Made by a program: the position numbers and the translations under genes
Part shown: in pieces, positions 43,208-52,222 of the stretch
How the letters are laid out: each line of letters opens with the position of its first letter
How positions within the stretch are numbered: the stretch's first letter is position 1
DNA from: Natrinema saccharevitans
GTDB taxonomy: Archaea > Halobacteriota > Halobacteria > Halobacteriales > Natrialbaceae
Length of the DNA stretch: 64,000 nt
Direction: 5' to 3'
Assembly: GCF_001953745.1 (NCBI RefSeq)
Contig: NZ_LWLN01000001.1
Location: 2,604,001 to 2,668,000, forward strand
Notes under the pieces: model-generated
Seen by the model: only the letters and a program-made list of their open reading frames with translations
The model's database searches: none
What the model was told of the DNA's origin: nothing

Positions 43208-44557
43208 TCACCGCGTCCCGCCGTCCGAACTGTCGGACTGCGGTCCGGTCGGGCCGCCGTCGGTCTGGGCCGGTTCCGTCGGCTCCGTCGCCGGGCGATC
43301 GATCGTCGGCGTGGAACCGGTCGGCTCCGTCGCGTCGTCTCCCGCCTCGGCCGTCGCCGACCGATCCCCCAGCCACGTCCGAACGAGGTTGACGCCGTCC
43401 TGCACGAACGGCACCGGATCGTCGGCGACGGCGTAATCGAACCGCGGGTGGGCGACGAGCGACGTCGCGACCTCGCGGACGGCGGCCCCGAGCGCCGGCC
43501 GCTCGACCAGCGGATACTCCTCGGTGGCGACGCTGTGCAGGTAGCTGAGTTCTCCCCGCAGCAGATGGCCGCCCATTCCGACCTCGTAGGTCGACTCCGA
43601 CGTGATCGGCTCGCCGGTCGCCAGCTGCCAGTAGTAGTAGGGAAAGTCCGCGCCCGCCCGAACCGAAAACGGCAGCGAGGACCAGAACCGCGGGTTGACC
43701 TCCATCAGCTTGAACTCGCCGTCGGCCGGATCCCGCAGGAACTCCACCATCGCGAGCCCGTGCCACTCGAGTTCGTCGAGCAGCGCCCGCCCCGCGTCCT
43801 CGAGTTCGGGAATGTGGACCGACTCCCGGTAGGCGCTCGGCCCGCCGCAGTACTTCCAGCCCCGTCGCTGGCAGTGCTGGAAGGTCGCGACCGGGTCGCC
43901 GCGGTCGTACAGCGCGAAGAACCCGTACTCTCGCGAGTCCGGGATCCGCTCTTGGACCAGCGGCACGTGCCCGCGAGTGGCGATTTCCGCTTCTCGATCC
44001 GGTTCCGTCCTCGGGGGCTGATACTCGGTCGAGCCGACCGTCGCGTGCGCCGCGCTCGAGCCGAGGTAGGCCGGCGCTGCGACGGTGTAACGTGGTTTGA
44101 CGATCGTCTCGCGATCCCAGTCGTCCCACTCGTCGAGGAGGGCGGTCTCGGGGGCCGCGACGCCGGCCGCGTCGGCGGCGGCGAAGAGTTCGACCCGGTC
44201 CTGGACGCGACGGAGCGTCTCGAACGTCGGCCACGGGGTCGCGACGTCCGTCGCGAACTCGTCCCTGCGGTTCGCGAGGACGTAGACGTCTTCCTCGCGG
44301 ACGGGGACGATCGTCTCGATATCGGCCCGTTCGGCGAGCGAGCGGAGGGCGTCGCCGTACGCGGTGAGACCGCTCTCGGGGTCGGGCAGCCCCACGAACT
44401 CGTCGCGGTAGGCCGACGTCGCTGCCGGCGTCGATCGCGACTCGGAGCCGACGACGGTCCGAACGCCGCGCGGTCGAAGCGAGCGGAGACAGGCAACCGT
44501 ACTCGGGGCGGCGATTCCCGGCACGAGAACGCCCGCGTCTTCCCTGTGACGTTGCAT
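43208..44557 (-). CDS. ATP-grasp enzyme (carboxylate-amine ligase-like)
   Basis: 449 aa. The start VLVPGIAAPSTVACLRSLRPRGVRTVVGS is the pre-ATP-grasp domain; IVPVREEDVYVLANRRDEF near 85 and ATP-grasp core motifs IVKPRY near 150, VPLVQERIPDSREYGFFALYD near 205, and LMEVNPRFWSSLPFSVRAGADFPYYYWQLA near 285 follow. ENP-type residues (EVNPR) bind magnesium. Substrates are unknown; relatives include carbamoyl-phosphate-synthase-like and peptide ligases. The last 55 residues are a Pro/Thr/Asp-rich disordered tail. TATA-like CTATAACAA (minus strand, about 44586-44594) supports the ATG at 44557. Confidence 0.85.
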   Translation of the reverse strand: MQRHREDAGVLVPGIAAPSTVACLRSLRPRGVRTVVGSESRSTPAATSAYRDEFVGLPDPESGLTAYGDALRSLAERADIETIVPVREEDVYVLANRRDEFATDVATPWPTFETLRRVQDRVELFAAADAAGVAAPETALLDEWDDWDRETIVKPRYTVAAPAYLGSSAAHATVGSTEYQPPRTEPDREAEIATRGHVPLVQERIPDSREYGFFALYDRGDPVATFQHCQRRGWKYCGGPSAYRESVHIPELEDAGRALLDELEWHGLAMVEFLRDPADGEFKLMEVNPRFWSSLPFSVRAGADFPYYYWQLATGEPITSESTYEVGMGGHLLRGELSYLHSVATEEYPLVERPALGAAVREVATSLVAHPRFDYAVADDPVPFVQDGVNLVRTWLGDRSATAEAGDDATEPTGSTPTIDRPATEPTEPAQTDGGPTGPQSDSSDGGTR

Positions 44558-45088
44558 GACAAACGACTGAGGGCGGCCGGTTCCATTGTTATAGATCGAG
44601 TACAGTGTTCGGACGACGTCCCCGTCGAACCGATTCCCGCCCGGCGGCTGTAGGTCTCGACTACCCGCCTTCGAGGATGAGGGCAGTTCGCTCGAACGCC
44701 GATGGCGAGCCACGCGGCCGGGCCCACCGATCTCGGCGGCTGGCTGGCAACGAACCCGGCTATAGTAGCCACTGAAACGAGTCACGTGATCCAAACGGCA
44801 GCGTGCGATCAGGTGTACAGTGACGTTCAGTGGCTACTATAGGACGGCATTACAGCGACGGTACGGTGATGCTATCGCCGTCACCACAGGCCAGTGACAG
44901 CTACTCGCACACGGCGTTTGGATCGGAACTCGTTTCGTGGCACTCCGGCGATGCTGTCGACTCGACCGCTCCGTTCGCACCGCTCTCGAGCGACCGCCAA
45001 CTGTGATGGCGGCTCGCCGTGGCCGTCGCTCGATGGGCTCGAGAGCCCCGAAGACTCGGGGAAAAACCGCGGGGTAGACGGAATCGGG
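44558..45088. other. Intergenic region with a family B palindrome
   Basis: 531 bases with no credible gene on either strand. It contains the ATP-grasp promoter at its left end and family B copy 44760-44842. The rest shows no feature I can name. Confidence 0.55.
44760..44842. repeat. Family B palindrome, intact copy
   Basis: 83 bases with perfect 17-base terminal inverted repeats, CTATAGTAGCCACTGAA (44760-44776) and TTCAGTGGCTACTATAG (44826-44842). Inner sequence GTGCGATCAGGTGTACAGTGAC matches the other copies. No reading frame inside; a MITE-like or hairpin-RNA element is likely. Confidence 0.85.
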
Positions 45089-45970
45089 TTAGAGCAGTCC
45101 CGTCTTCTGGAGTTTCATCAGGTCCTCGGTGTCGAGGGTCTCGCCTTCCTTGAACTTCTGGTAGATCTCTTCGGCCTCTTCCTTGGCCTCCTCTTTCTTC
45201 TTGTCGCGCTCGGACTTGCGCTCTTCTTCCTCTTTCTTGTCCAGTTCGCGCAGGCGCTTCTGGACGCGGACGAAGTCCTCGTGGTGGCGGTCGGCGGCCT
45301 CCTGGGCCTCGACGAACTTCTCGTGCATCTCGTCGGCCTCGTCACGGATGTCGTCGGCCTCCCGATAGGCCTCGATCATCTGGTTGTGATGTTCCTGGGC
45401 CTTGTCGGCGAGTTCCGTGACCTTCTGGTGGTGCTGGGAGGCTTCCGATCGTACTTCCTCGGCCTCCTCGACGAGTTCTTCTAAGTCCTCGTTCTGATCG
45501 AGTTTCTGCTTGCGCTCCTCGTACTCCTCGCGCTTGCTCTCGATCTTCTCGATCAGTTCCTGCTCTTCCTCGCTTGAGAGGACCTCGGTCTGCTGTTTGA
45601 ACTCGAGGTCTTCGATCTCCTCCTCGAGTTCCTCGAGGTCCTTGCCCTCGTCGAGCTCCATGTCCGATTTGAGCTGTTCGACCTTGTCGAACAGTTCGTT
45701 GGCCTCGGCGTTGAGCTCGTTACGGCTCTCCTTGTGTTCCTGGACCTGTTCGTTGAGCTCGTCGCGTTTCTCGCGGTGTTCCTGGGCCTCGTCGACTTTC
45801 TCGCGAGTCTTCGCGTTGAGCTCGTCGCGTTTGGAAGCCCGGTCAGAAGCCATCTGGTTCAGCTCGTTGCGCCGGTCTCGCAGTTGACCGGCCATCTTGA
45901 TGAGCTGTCCTTTCGATTTGTTTTCTAGGTCGTCCTCTGTCAGTTCGATGTTCTTCGATTCGTCTACCAT
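45089..45970 (-). CDS. Coiled-coil protein (archaeal COG1340-like)
   Basis: 293 aa, almost entirely charged helical sequence with heptad-like spacing. Segments: LKSKGQL-like start, then about 30-100 (LRDRRNELNQMASDRASKRDELN, EQVQEHKESRNELNAEANELFDKVEQLK), about 110-180 and 190-265 (KVTELADKAQEHHNQMIEAYREADDIRDEADEMH in parts). It ends DTEDLMKLQKTGLL. This long coiled coil is conserved in archaea with no known role; it may be structural or tie to chromosome or membrane. The ATG at 45970 (MVDESKNIEL) is used. Confidence 0.85.
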   Translation of the reverse strand: MVDESKNIELTEDDLENKSKGQLIKMAGQLRDRRNELNQMASDRASKRDELNAKTREKVDEAQEHREKRDELNEQVQEHKESRNELNAEANELFDKVEQLKSDMELDEGKDLEELEEEIEDLEFKQQTEVLSSEEEQELIEKIESKREEYEERKQKLDQNEDLEELVEEAEEVRSEASQHHQKVTELADKAQEHHNQMIEAYREADDIRDEADEMHEKFVEAQEAADRHHEDFVRVQKRLRELDKKEEEERKSERDKKKEEAKEEAEEIYQKFKEGETLDTEDLMKLQKTGLL

Positions 45971-46283
45971 GTTAGTCAAACCTCTGTGCCATACCCGCAC
46001 CGGGAAGCCGACCGGCCGGCCGTCCGAGCCGATCGCCGGCGATTCGGCGATCGGTTCGGCAGTAGCCGGCGGGCCGTTCGAAGCGACTGCTCACGATCTG
46101 CGAAACCTCGGTGAATAAGATTTCCTGTCATCGATCGTCGAGCGATACGCGCCCCGGTGGCGTTCTGGTGACTGGTACTACTGTCGCCTCTAATTTAAAG
46201 CTACCGGTACCCCAACCCCTGAAAACGGTTCGCAGGGCCCTCTTCTCGCCCCGTTAGCCCGTGGCATGGAGAGACGAACGTAT
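45971..46283. other. Intergenic region upstream of the coiled-coil gene
   Basis: 313 bases. A 9-base-stem hairpin, CCGATCGCC/GGCGATCGG, is near 46029-46055; an AT-rich TAATTTAAAG near 46193-46202 and the palindrome TATTTATAAATA near 46273-46284 are the only other marks. No credible gene. The promoter of the coiled-coil gene must be here. Confidence 0.5.
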
Positions 46284-48206
46284 TTATAAATAGTACCGGT
46301 TACGGACCGTCCGATCGTCGACGGCGACCTCGAGGACGACCCGTTCGGCGTCGGCGGGAATCCGAGCAGTCCCGGCGCTGGTCGTCTCGAGTGGGCCGAC
46401 ATCCACCGTCGTCACGGCCGTCTCGTCGCCGGCCCGCCAGCCGACGGTGGTCTCGAGGGCCTCGTTGCGGTCGTTACAGAGCGTGATCCCGACGGTCCCG
46501 GGCGTCGGCGGCCCGTCGAGGGCGGCCTGGACCGGCTCGTAGGACTGCGCGATCGCTTCGGCGGCCCGCTTTGGCTCCCCGTCGGCGGCGTACACGCCCA
46601 TGCCGCCGCCCGGTGCGGGGTCGCGAAGCGTCGACGCCGCGAGGACGCCACAGTCTCGCCGGCGAAGCGTCTCGGCGACCGTCTTCAGGATCCGTGCCTG
46701 CTCGCGCTGTGAGCCCTCGACGTCGGCCCCGTCGGCGAGCAGCGCCGGCTCGAGCCCGGGCACCGTCGCCGGGTCGGCGTCGTCGGCCGCGAGCGATCCA
46801 GCGCCGAACCGACCGACGACCTCACCGAGCGACGGGTACGTCTCGAGCAGCCAGTCGGTGTCGGCGGCCGCGAGGTATCGCCAGCCCGGGAAGAGATGCG
46901 CCGCGTCGGCGTCGGTTCCCGGCGGCCCCGCCACCGGCACGATCGGCAGGTCGTCGGGGAGACGCTCGGCGACTGCGTCCGCAGGTTCTCGATCGACCGA
47001 CGTCCGCCACGCTCGGTACCTGACGGCGAATCTCGCGAGCAGCCCCTTGCCCACCGGCTCCGCGTACGGGTCGGTCGGCCGGTCCTGGACGCCGTACATC
47101 GCGAGGCTGGGATAGCGGCCGTACGTCTCGGCCAGCGCCGTCGTCAGTTCGATCCCCCGGTCGATCGGGAGGTCGGAGCCGCACGCGGGCAGGTCCTGCC
47201 AGACCAGCAGCCCCGCCTCGTCGCAGGCCTCGTAGAACGACCGCGGCGGGACGTGCCCGCGTGCGCGAAGGAGCGTCGCGTTCGCGTCGACGGCCCGGTC
47301 GACGTCCGCGCGGGGATCGCCGCCGGGGAGCCGCGTGAACCCGCGGGCCCGAACCCGCCGGCCGTTGACCAGCAGGCCGTCGCCGTCGCGCTCGACGTGG
47401 CGGAGACCGACCGTCCGCTCGAGGGTGTCGCCCTCGAGTTTCGCCCGCACGGTGTAGCGGTCCTGCGGGCCGTACTCGCGGGGCCACCACAGCGACGGCT
47501 CCCGAACCGAAAGCGTCCGCGAGACGGTGGTCCGCTCGCCGGCCTCGGCCTGTACGGGGACCCGTTCCATGGCCGCGCCACCGCGAAAGCCCTCGGGCCG
47601 CAGCGATAGCGTCACCGCGTCGTCGACGGCCGCGCCCGCATCGACCTCGAGGGTCACGTCGATCGCGGCACCCGCGCCGTCCGCGGTCGCGTTCGCGGCC
47701 GACGGAGCGTCCCCGTCCGTTTCGCCATCGGATTCCGATGCCGGCCCCAGCCGCGGCCGCACGTCGAACTCCCGCAGAAAGGTCCGGGGGCGAGACTCGA
47801 CGGCGACGCCGCGCCGGATCCCGGGCACCGCGAGCCGGTCGGGGACCTCGTCGGTGCCGCGGATCCCCGCGAACGCGTCCGGGCGCTCGCAGACGACGAG
47901 GAGTTCGTTCTCCGGGCGGGGCTCGAACTCGAAGCGGGCCGGGACGAACCCGACGTCGCTCGCGCCCAGCCGCGACCCGTTCAGCCAGACCTCGGCCGGA
48001 CCGTCCGTGCCGCCGATCTCGAGGACGGCCCGTTCGGCGGCGTCGACGCGCGGGTCCGCGAACGTCGTTCGGTAAGCGATCGGCCCGTCGGCGTCGACGA
48101 ACGCGGCGGGATAGCGGGGGACCGGCACCGGTCGCCAGTCCTCGACGGTCGGGAGATCGCCACCGCCGGCATCCGTGACGACCCCGGCAGTCCACTCGTC
48201 GGTCAT
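46284..48206 (-). CDS. Glycoside hydrolase family 2-like protein lacking the usual catalytic residues
   Basis: 640 aa with the GH2 layout: a jelly-roll sugar-binding domain (about 20-180, with AEVWLNGSRLG), an immunoglobulin-like domain (about 180-290, with SLWWPREYGPQ), and a barrel starting GLRHVERDGDGLLVNGRRVRARGFTRL near 290. In active beta-mannosidases, Asn-Glu at the acid/base position and Ser-Glu-Phe-Gly at the nucleophile are expected. Here the corresponding segments read AMYGVQDRP (about 372) and VVGRFGAGS (about 465), with neither Glu. It may bind sugar without cutting it. A linker near residue 160 is coded by a perfect hairpin. Confidence 0.78.
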   Translation of the reverse strand: MTDEWTAGVVTDAGGGDLPTVEDWRPVPVPRYPAAFVDADGPIAYRTTFADPRVDAAERAVLEIGGTDGPAEVWLNGSRLGASDVGFVPARFEFEPRPENELLVVCERPDAFAGIRGTDEVPDRLAVPGIRRGVAVESRPRTFLREFDVRPRLGPASESDGETDGDAPSAANATADGAGAAIDVTLEVDAGAAVDDAVTLSLRPEGFRGGAAMERVPVQAEAGERTTVSRTLSVREPSLWWPREYGPQDRYTVRAKLEGDTLERTVGLRHVERDGDGLLVNGRRVRARGFTRLPGGDPRADVDRAVDANATLLRARGHVPPRSFYEACDEAGLLVWQDLPACGSDLPIDRGIELTTALAETYGRYPSLAMYGVQDRPTDPYAEPVGKGLLARFAVRYRAWRTSVDREPADAVAERLPDDLPIVPVAGPPGTDADAAHLFPGWRYLAAADTDWLLETYPSLGEVVGRFGAGSLAADDADPATVPGLEPALLADGADVEGSQREQARILKTVAETLRRRDCGVLAASTLRDPAPGGGMGVYAADGEPKRAAEAIAQSYEPVQAALDGPPTPGTVGITLCNDRNEALETTVGWRAGDETAVTTVDVGPLETTSAGTARIPADAERVVLEVAVDDRTVRNRYYL

Positions 48207-48326
48207 TACCCCCGACAGCGAACCCGAAGTAAAAAGCAGTTCCGACGGTTCAGACGGTTCGCTGTCGGTCGGTCCCGGCCCGACCCACCCTCCGGGATCG
48301 CGCCGGAACCCGTACAGGGAGCCGTC

Positions 48327-49409
48327 TCAAAAGAGGTTCTCGAGTCGGTCGTCGGCGAACTCCTCGGCGTGGTCGGTCGACTCCGCCTCCTGGGCCTCCG
48401 TGGCCTCGCGGGCACGTTCCATGAACGCCTGCACTCGGTCGGACCGCTCCGCGCCGCCGAGCAGTACCAGCGCGCCCAGTCGCTCGCTGTCCAGCGGGAA
48501 GTCACCGCCCCGGACCTGCATGCTGCCGGTCTCGTCCTCGAGCCAGCGCCGGGCGCGCTCGACGCCCTTGCGCGGGATGGCGTCGGGCCGGCCGGCGATG
48601 ACCAGCAGCGCGGAGTCGGCCGTGGTGGCGTCGGGCAGACTCGTCCCCGTCAACAGCGCCTGCCGCGAGACGGTCATCGCGGTGTTTACGTTCTCGGCGC
48701 TGTCGTCGCTGGCCGCCTCGGTCGCGTAGCCGAGCGCCGCGACCCCGCCCGCGCGGAGAGTGTTGATGACCTCGCTCGAGTCGACGACGCTTTCGCCGAC
48801 GCCCTCGACGGCCTCCCCCGAAGCGAACAGCAGGCCGACCCGCTTGGCGATCCGGTCGTTGATCGTCTCGAAGGCTCCCTCGACGCTCTCGCCCTGTTCG
48901 TGCCAGGCGTCGTTGTCGATCAGCAGCGTCGAGTCGGCCTCCCGCAGCAGCGTCTTCAGCGAGCGGCCGGCGTTTGCCTGATAGAGCGCCCCCTCGTTGC
49001 GGCCGGGCAACACGCCCAGCGCGTAGACCGGCACGTCGTAGACCTGCTGGAGGTTGTGGACTAACACCGGCGCGCCGCCGCTGCCGGTCCCGCCGCCCAG
49101 TCCGGCGACGACGACGATCGCCTCGGCACTCGAGGTCACGCGGCCGTCGAGCGCGCCGAGTACTTGCTGGACGTCGGCCTGCATCACGTCCGTGCCGAGT
49201 TCGTTGTCGCCGCCGACGCCGTGGCCGTTGACGCGGTCGGCACCGATCAGCTTCGTATCGACGAACTGGAGGGACTGGAGGTCGGGTTTCGCGGAGTTGA
49301 CGGCCAGGGCACCCTGGACGGCTCCGAAGTCCATGTTCGCGTCGAACTTCGCGAGCCGCTCGGTGATCCTTCCACCGGCCTGACCGACCCCGATCAGGGC
49401 TACTTTCAT
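48327..49409 (-). CDS. CetZ tubulin-like GTPase
   Basis: 360 aa. The start MKVALIGVGQAGGRITERLAKFD holds the nucleotide-binding loop; VKGH-like RVNGHGVGGDNELG near 60, the tubulin signature GLGGGTGSGGAPV near 105, ALGVLPGRNEG near 130 and a helix-7 region INDRIAKRVGLLFASGE near 190 fit the haloarchaeal CetZ family. CetZ proteins control cell shape and motility rather than division. The sequence is not a close match to the Haloferax CetZ1 start, so it may be the CetZ2-like group. The ATG at 49409 is supported by a TATA-like box upstream. Confidence 0.88.
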   Translation of the reverse strand: MKVALIGVGQAGGRITERLAKFDANMDFGAVQGALAVNSAKPDLQSLQFVDTKLIGADRVNGHGVGGDNELGTDVMQADVQQVLGALDGRVTSSAEAIVVVAGLGGGTGSGGAPVLVHNLQQVYDVPVYALGVLPGRNEGALYQANAGRSLKTLLREADSTLLIDNDAWHEQGESVEGAFETINDRIAKRVGLLFASGEAVEGVGESVVDSSEVINTLRAGGVAALGYATEAASDDSAENVNTAMTVSRQALLTGTSLPDATTADSALLVIAGRPDAIPRKGVERARRWLEDETGSMQVRGGDFPLDSERLGALVLLGGAERSDRVQAFMERAREATEAQEAESTDHAEEFADDRLENLF

Positions 49410-49433
49410 ATCATTTGCATATGGGAGGGGGCT

Positions 49434-49442
49434 GTTTAACGT
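49434..49442 (-). promoter_or_regulatory. TATA-like box for the CetZ gene
   Basis: Minus-strand ACGTTAAAC is 25-33 bases before the start at 49409; the region to 49570 is shared with a divergent gene. Confidence 0.5.
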
Positions 49443-49535
49443 TCCGGTAATTTGAGACGTGGATCGGAGTGCGGCGACCGCGCGACCGATGCGCCCGAGA
49501 CGGGGGATATCGACGGGCCGATCGCCGCAGTTCAC

Positions 49536-49544
49536 AATACATTT
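49536..49544 (+). promoter_or_regulatory. TATA-like box for the 49570 gene
   Basis: AATACATTT is 26-34 bases before the ATG at 49570 and fixes that start against the longer upstream frame. Confidence 0.5.
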
Positions 49545-49569
49545 GTGGGGCATTCCCGTCGGATCGGGT

Positions 49570-49995
49570 ATGTTCCACGAACAGCGGATGACCGTCCCCG
49601 ACTCGCCCGCCGCGCTCCGGGCCGAGTACGCGGACGACCTCGCGTCGATCGTCGAGGAACGGGGCCCGGCCGAGGCGGCCGCCGAAACCGGCCTCGAGCG
49701 GGAGCGACTCGAGGCGGTCGCCGCGGGCGACCTGCCGGAACTGACCCTCGAGGAGGCCGCGGCGATCCAGTCGCTGGCCGAGGGCGCGCCCGATCCCGAG
49801 ACGACGGAGACGATGGCACTTGAACACCTGCTCTTGGGGATGTCGACGGCGGTACTCGACGTCGACGCCGTCGAGAGCGAACTCGAGATCGACTTAGACG
49901 CCAAGGAAATCCAACAGAAGATAGAGGGTCGCGCGCCGATGTCGTTCGACGAGTTCGTCCACGTCCAGTACGTGATCGCGGACGGCGCGCCGTAG
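49570..49995 (+). CDS. Uncharacterised haloarchaeal protein (probably DUF5791)
   Basis: 141 aa, acidic. The N-terminal half contains LASIVEERGPAEAAAETGLERERLEAVAAGDLPELTLEEAAAI in parts, which reads like a small helix-turn-helix; the second half has LEHLLLGMSTAVLDVDAVESELEIDLDAKEIQQKIEGRAPM in parts. I believe this is the haloarchaeal DUF5791 family, function unknown. It is divergent from cetZ, sharing about 160 bases of promoter region with it. Confidence 0.78.
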   Translation: MFHEQRMTVPDSPAALRAEYADDLASIVEERGPAEAAAETGLERERLEAVAAGDLPELTLEEAAAIQSLAEGAPDPETTETMALEHLLLGMSTAVLDVDAVESELEIDLDAKEIQQKIEGRAPMSFDEFVHVQYVIADGAP

Positions 49996-50087
49996 CTCGG
50001 CGTGCGGTCGTTCGGTCGAGAATTCCAGTCCGACGGACGGGTACCCTCGAGCGGTGACATTATGTACGACCGACCGCGAGTCGAGGT

Positions 50088-50981
50088 ATGCAAGTCGCAA
50101 TCCTGGGCTGTGGATACGTCGGCCTCGAGCTGGGTCGCCAGCTCGTGGCCCGCGGCCACGAGCCGATCGGCGTTCGCCGGTCGGCCGAGGGCATCGAGCG
50201 GGTCGAGACAGCCGGCTTCGAGGGTGTTCGGGCGGACGTCACCGACCCCGAGGCACTGGCGGCGGTGCCCGACGTCGACGCCGTCGTCTTCGCCGCCAGC
50301 AGCGGCGGTCGCGGTGCCGAGGCCGCCCGCGAGGTCTACGTCGAGGGGCTACGGACCGCGATCGAAGCCTTCGGCGAGCGCGAGGACGCGCCGGATCGGC
50401 TGGTCTATACCTCCTCGACGGGAGTTCACGGCGATCACGACGGCGACTGGGTCGACGAGGAGACGGCTCTCGAGCCCGCCACCGCAAAGACCGAGGTACT
50501 GGCCGAGGCCGAGCGGATCGCCCTCGAGTTGCCCCCGGAGTTCGGGTTCGACGGTACCGTCGCCCGCTATGCGGGGCTGTACGGCCCCGACCGCTATCGC
50601 CTCGAGCGCTACCTCGAGGGACCGGTAACGGAGGGGTATCTCAACATGGTCCACCGCGACGACGCCGCCGGCGCGGTCCGGTACCTGCTCACCGAGGACC
50701 TCGCGCGCGGGGAGGTCGTCCAGGTCGTCGACGACGAACCGGCCTCGAAGTGGGCGTTCGCGGACTGGCTGGCCGAGGAGTGCGGCGTCGATCGGCCGTC
50801 CAAGCGGACGAAAGCCGAGCGGCTCGAAGACGCCGATCTCTCCGAGGCGGGACGGCGGCGGATCCTGACGAGCAAACGCTGTTCGAACGGGAAGCTGCGC
50901 GATCTCGGCTACGAGTTCGCGTATCCGACCTTCCGCGAGGGCTATCGCGACGCGATCGAGCGCTATCGCGGCGGCGAGTAA
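50088..50981 (+). CDS. NAD-dependent epimerase/dehydratase-like protein (YeeZ-type SDR)
   Basis: 297 aa extended SDR. The NAD(P) loop is VAILGCGYVGLELGRQL (GxGYVG, about residues 3-19); AVVFAASSGG near 62, YTSSTGVHGDHDGDWVDEE near 105, and ARYAGLYGPDR near 158 mark the fold. The Tyr-x-x-x-Lys pair of classical SDRs is not obvious (PATAKTEVLAEAERIA instead), as in YeeZ-like atypical members. Function unknown; the context with glycan enzymes suggests a sugar substrate but only weakly. Confidence 0.8.
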   Translation: MQVAILGCGYVGLELGRQLVARGHEPIGVRRSAEGIERVETAGFEGVRADVTDPEALAAVPDVDAVVFAASSGGRGAEAAREVYVEGLRTAIEAFGEREDAPDRLVYTSSTGVHGDHDGDWVDEETALEPATAKTEVLAEAERIALELPPEFGFDGTVARYAGLYGPDRYRLERYLEGPVTEGYLNMVHRDDAAGAVRYLLTEDLARGEVVQVVDDEPASKWAFADWLAEECGVDRPSKRTKAERLEDADLSEAGRRRILTSKRCSNGKLRDLGYEFAYPTFREGYRDAIERYRGGE

Positions 50982-51001
50982 CAACGCGCCGGAATCGGGG
51001 G

Positions 51002-51011
51002 AAAATTCTTG
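51002..51011 (+). promoter_or_regulatory. TATA-like box for the DHH phosphoesterase gene
   Basis: AAAATTCTTG is an AT-rich element 24-33 bases before the ATG at 51035. Confidence 0.45.
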
Positions 51012-51034
51012 AGGGTTCGATCTGATTTCCGGGT

Positions 51035-52222
51035 ATGAGCTATCGGAGCGCCCCGATCGACGGTGGTGTCGTCGGGGCGACACCGCTCGCGACCGAGTCG
51101 ATCGGCGACTCGGTCCGCTCCCTCGAGCCGCTCGTTCTCTCCTTGCTGGTGCTTGCCGTCGTCGGGCTCGCCGTCGGCGGTTGGTGGGTGGTACGGTGGT
51201 TCCGGCGGCCGCCGGGCGCGCAGCTACAGCGGCTGCTCGCGACCCACGACGAGGTGACGGTGTTGATGCACCCGAACCCGGACCCCGACGCCATGTCGTG
51301 TGCGATGGGCGTCGCGGCGATCGCGGACTCGGTCGACACCGACGCCGAACTGCAGTACGCCGGTGAGATCCGCCATCAGGAGAACCGGGCGTTCCGGACC
51401 GTTCTCGAGTTGGAGATGGACGCGATCGACGCCAGCTCCCAGCTCGCCGCGGACCCGGTCGTCCTGGTCGATCACAACACGCCGCGTGGCTTCACCGGGG
51501 CCCAGACCGTCGAGCCGATCGCGGTCGTCGACCACCACCCCGGCAACGGTGCCGGCACGAAGTTCACCGACGTCCGGACCGACTACGGCGCGGCCTCGAC
51601 GATCGTCGTCGAGTACCTAGAGGAGATCGGGGCGACGCTGGGCGACGAGGACGGAAGCGGCCCCGAGGTATCGCCGGAACTCGCGACCGGGCTGCTCTAC
51701 GGCATCCAGTCGGACACGAACCACCTGACCAACGGCTGCTCGCGGGCGGAGTTCGACGCCTGTGCGACACTGTTTTCCGGGATCGACGAGGATCTGCTCG
51801 ATCGGATCGCCAACCCGCAGGTCAGCGACGACGTCCTCCGGGTCAAGGCGACGGCGATCACCGAAAAGCGGATCGAGGGCCCCTTCGCCGTCTGCGACGT
51901 CGGCGAGATCGGCAACGTCGACGCCATCCCGCAGGCCGCCGACGAACTCATGCACCTCGAGGGGGTGACGGCCGTCGTCGTCTACGGCGAACACGACGGC
52001 ACGATCCACCTCTCGGGGCGCTCCCGGGACGACCGGGTCCACATGGGCGAGGCGCTTCGTCACGCCATCAGCGACATTCCGATGGCGAGCGCGGGCGGCC
52101 ACGCGCGGATGGGTGGCGGCCAGCTCTCGATCGATCACATGAACGGGATCGGCCCCTCCGACGGGATCAGCCGCGAGGAGTTCGAAGAACGTCTTTTCTC
52201 GGCGATGGCCGGCGAACGCTAG
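51035..52222 (+). CDS. Membrane-anchored DHH phosphoesterase (NrnA-like)
   Basis: 395 aa. One hydrophobic helix (about 32-56, LVLSLLVLAVVGLAVGGWWVV) precedes the DHH domain: HPNPDPDAMS near 78 in place of H-x-D-x-D-x-x-x-S, LVDHNTP near 146 and the diagnostic DHHPG near 165. A DHHA1 domain follows with SGRSRDDRVHMGEALRHA and GGHARMGGGQLSI. Such enzymes degrade short oligonucleotides or cyclic dinucleotides; membrane tethering recalls GdpP but no sensor domain is present. The stop TAG shares CTAG with the stop of the convergent kinase gene. Confidence 0.87.
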   Translation: MSYRSAPIDGGVVGATPLATESIGDSVRSLEPLVLSLLVLAVVGLAVGGWWVVRWFRRPPGAQLQRLLATHDEVTVLMHPNPDPDAMSCAMGVAAIADSVDTDAELQYAGEIRHQENRAFRTVLELEMDAIDASSQLAADPVVLVDHNTPRGFTGAQTVEPIAVVDHHPGNGAGTKFTDVRTDYGAASTIVVEYLEEIGATLGDEDGSGPEVSPELATGLLYGIQSDTNHLTNGCSRAEFDACATLFSGIDEDLLDRIANPQVSDDVLRVKATAITEKRIEGPFAVCDVGEIGNVDAIPQAADELMHLEGVTAVVVYGEHDGTIHLSGRSRDDRVHMGEALRHAISDIPMASAGGHARMGGGQLSIDHMNGIGPSDGISREEFEERLFSAMAGER

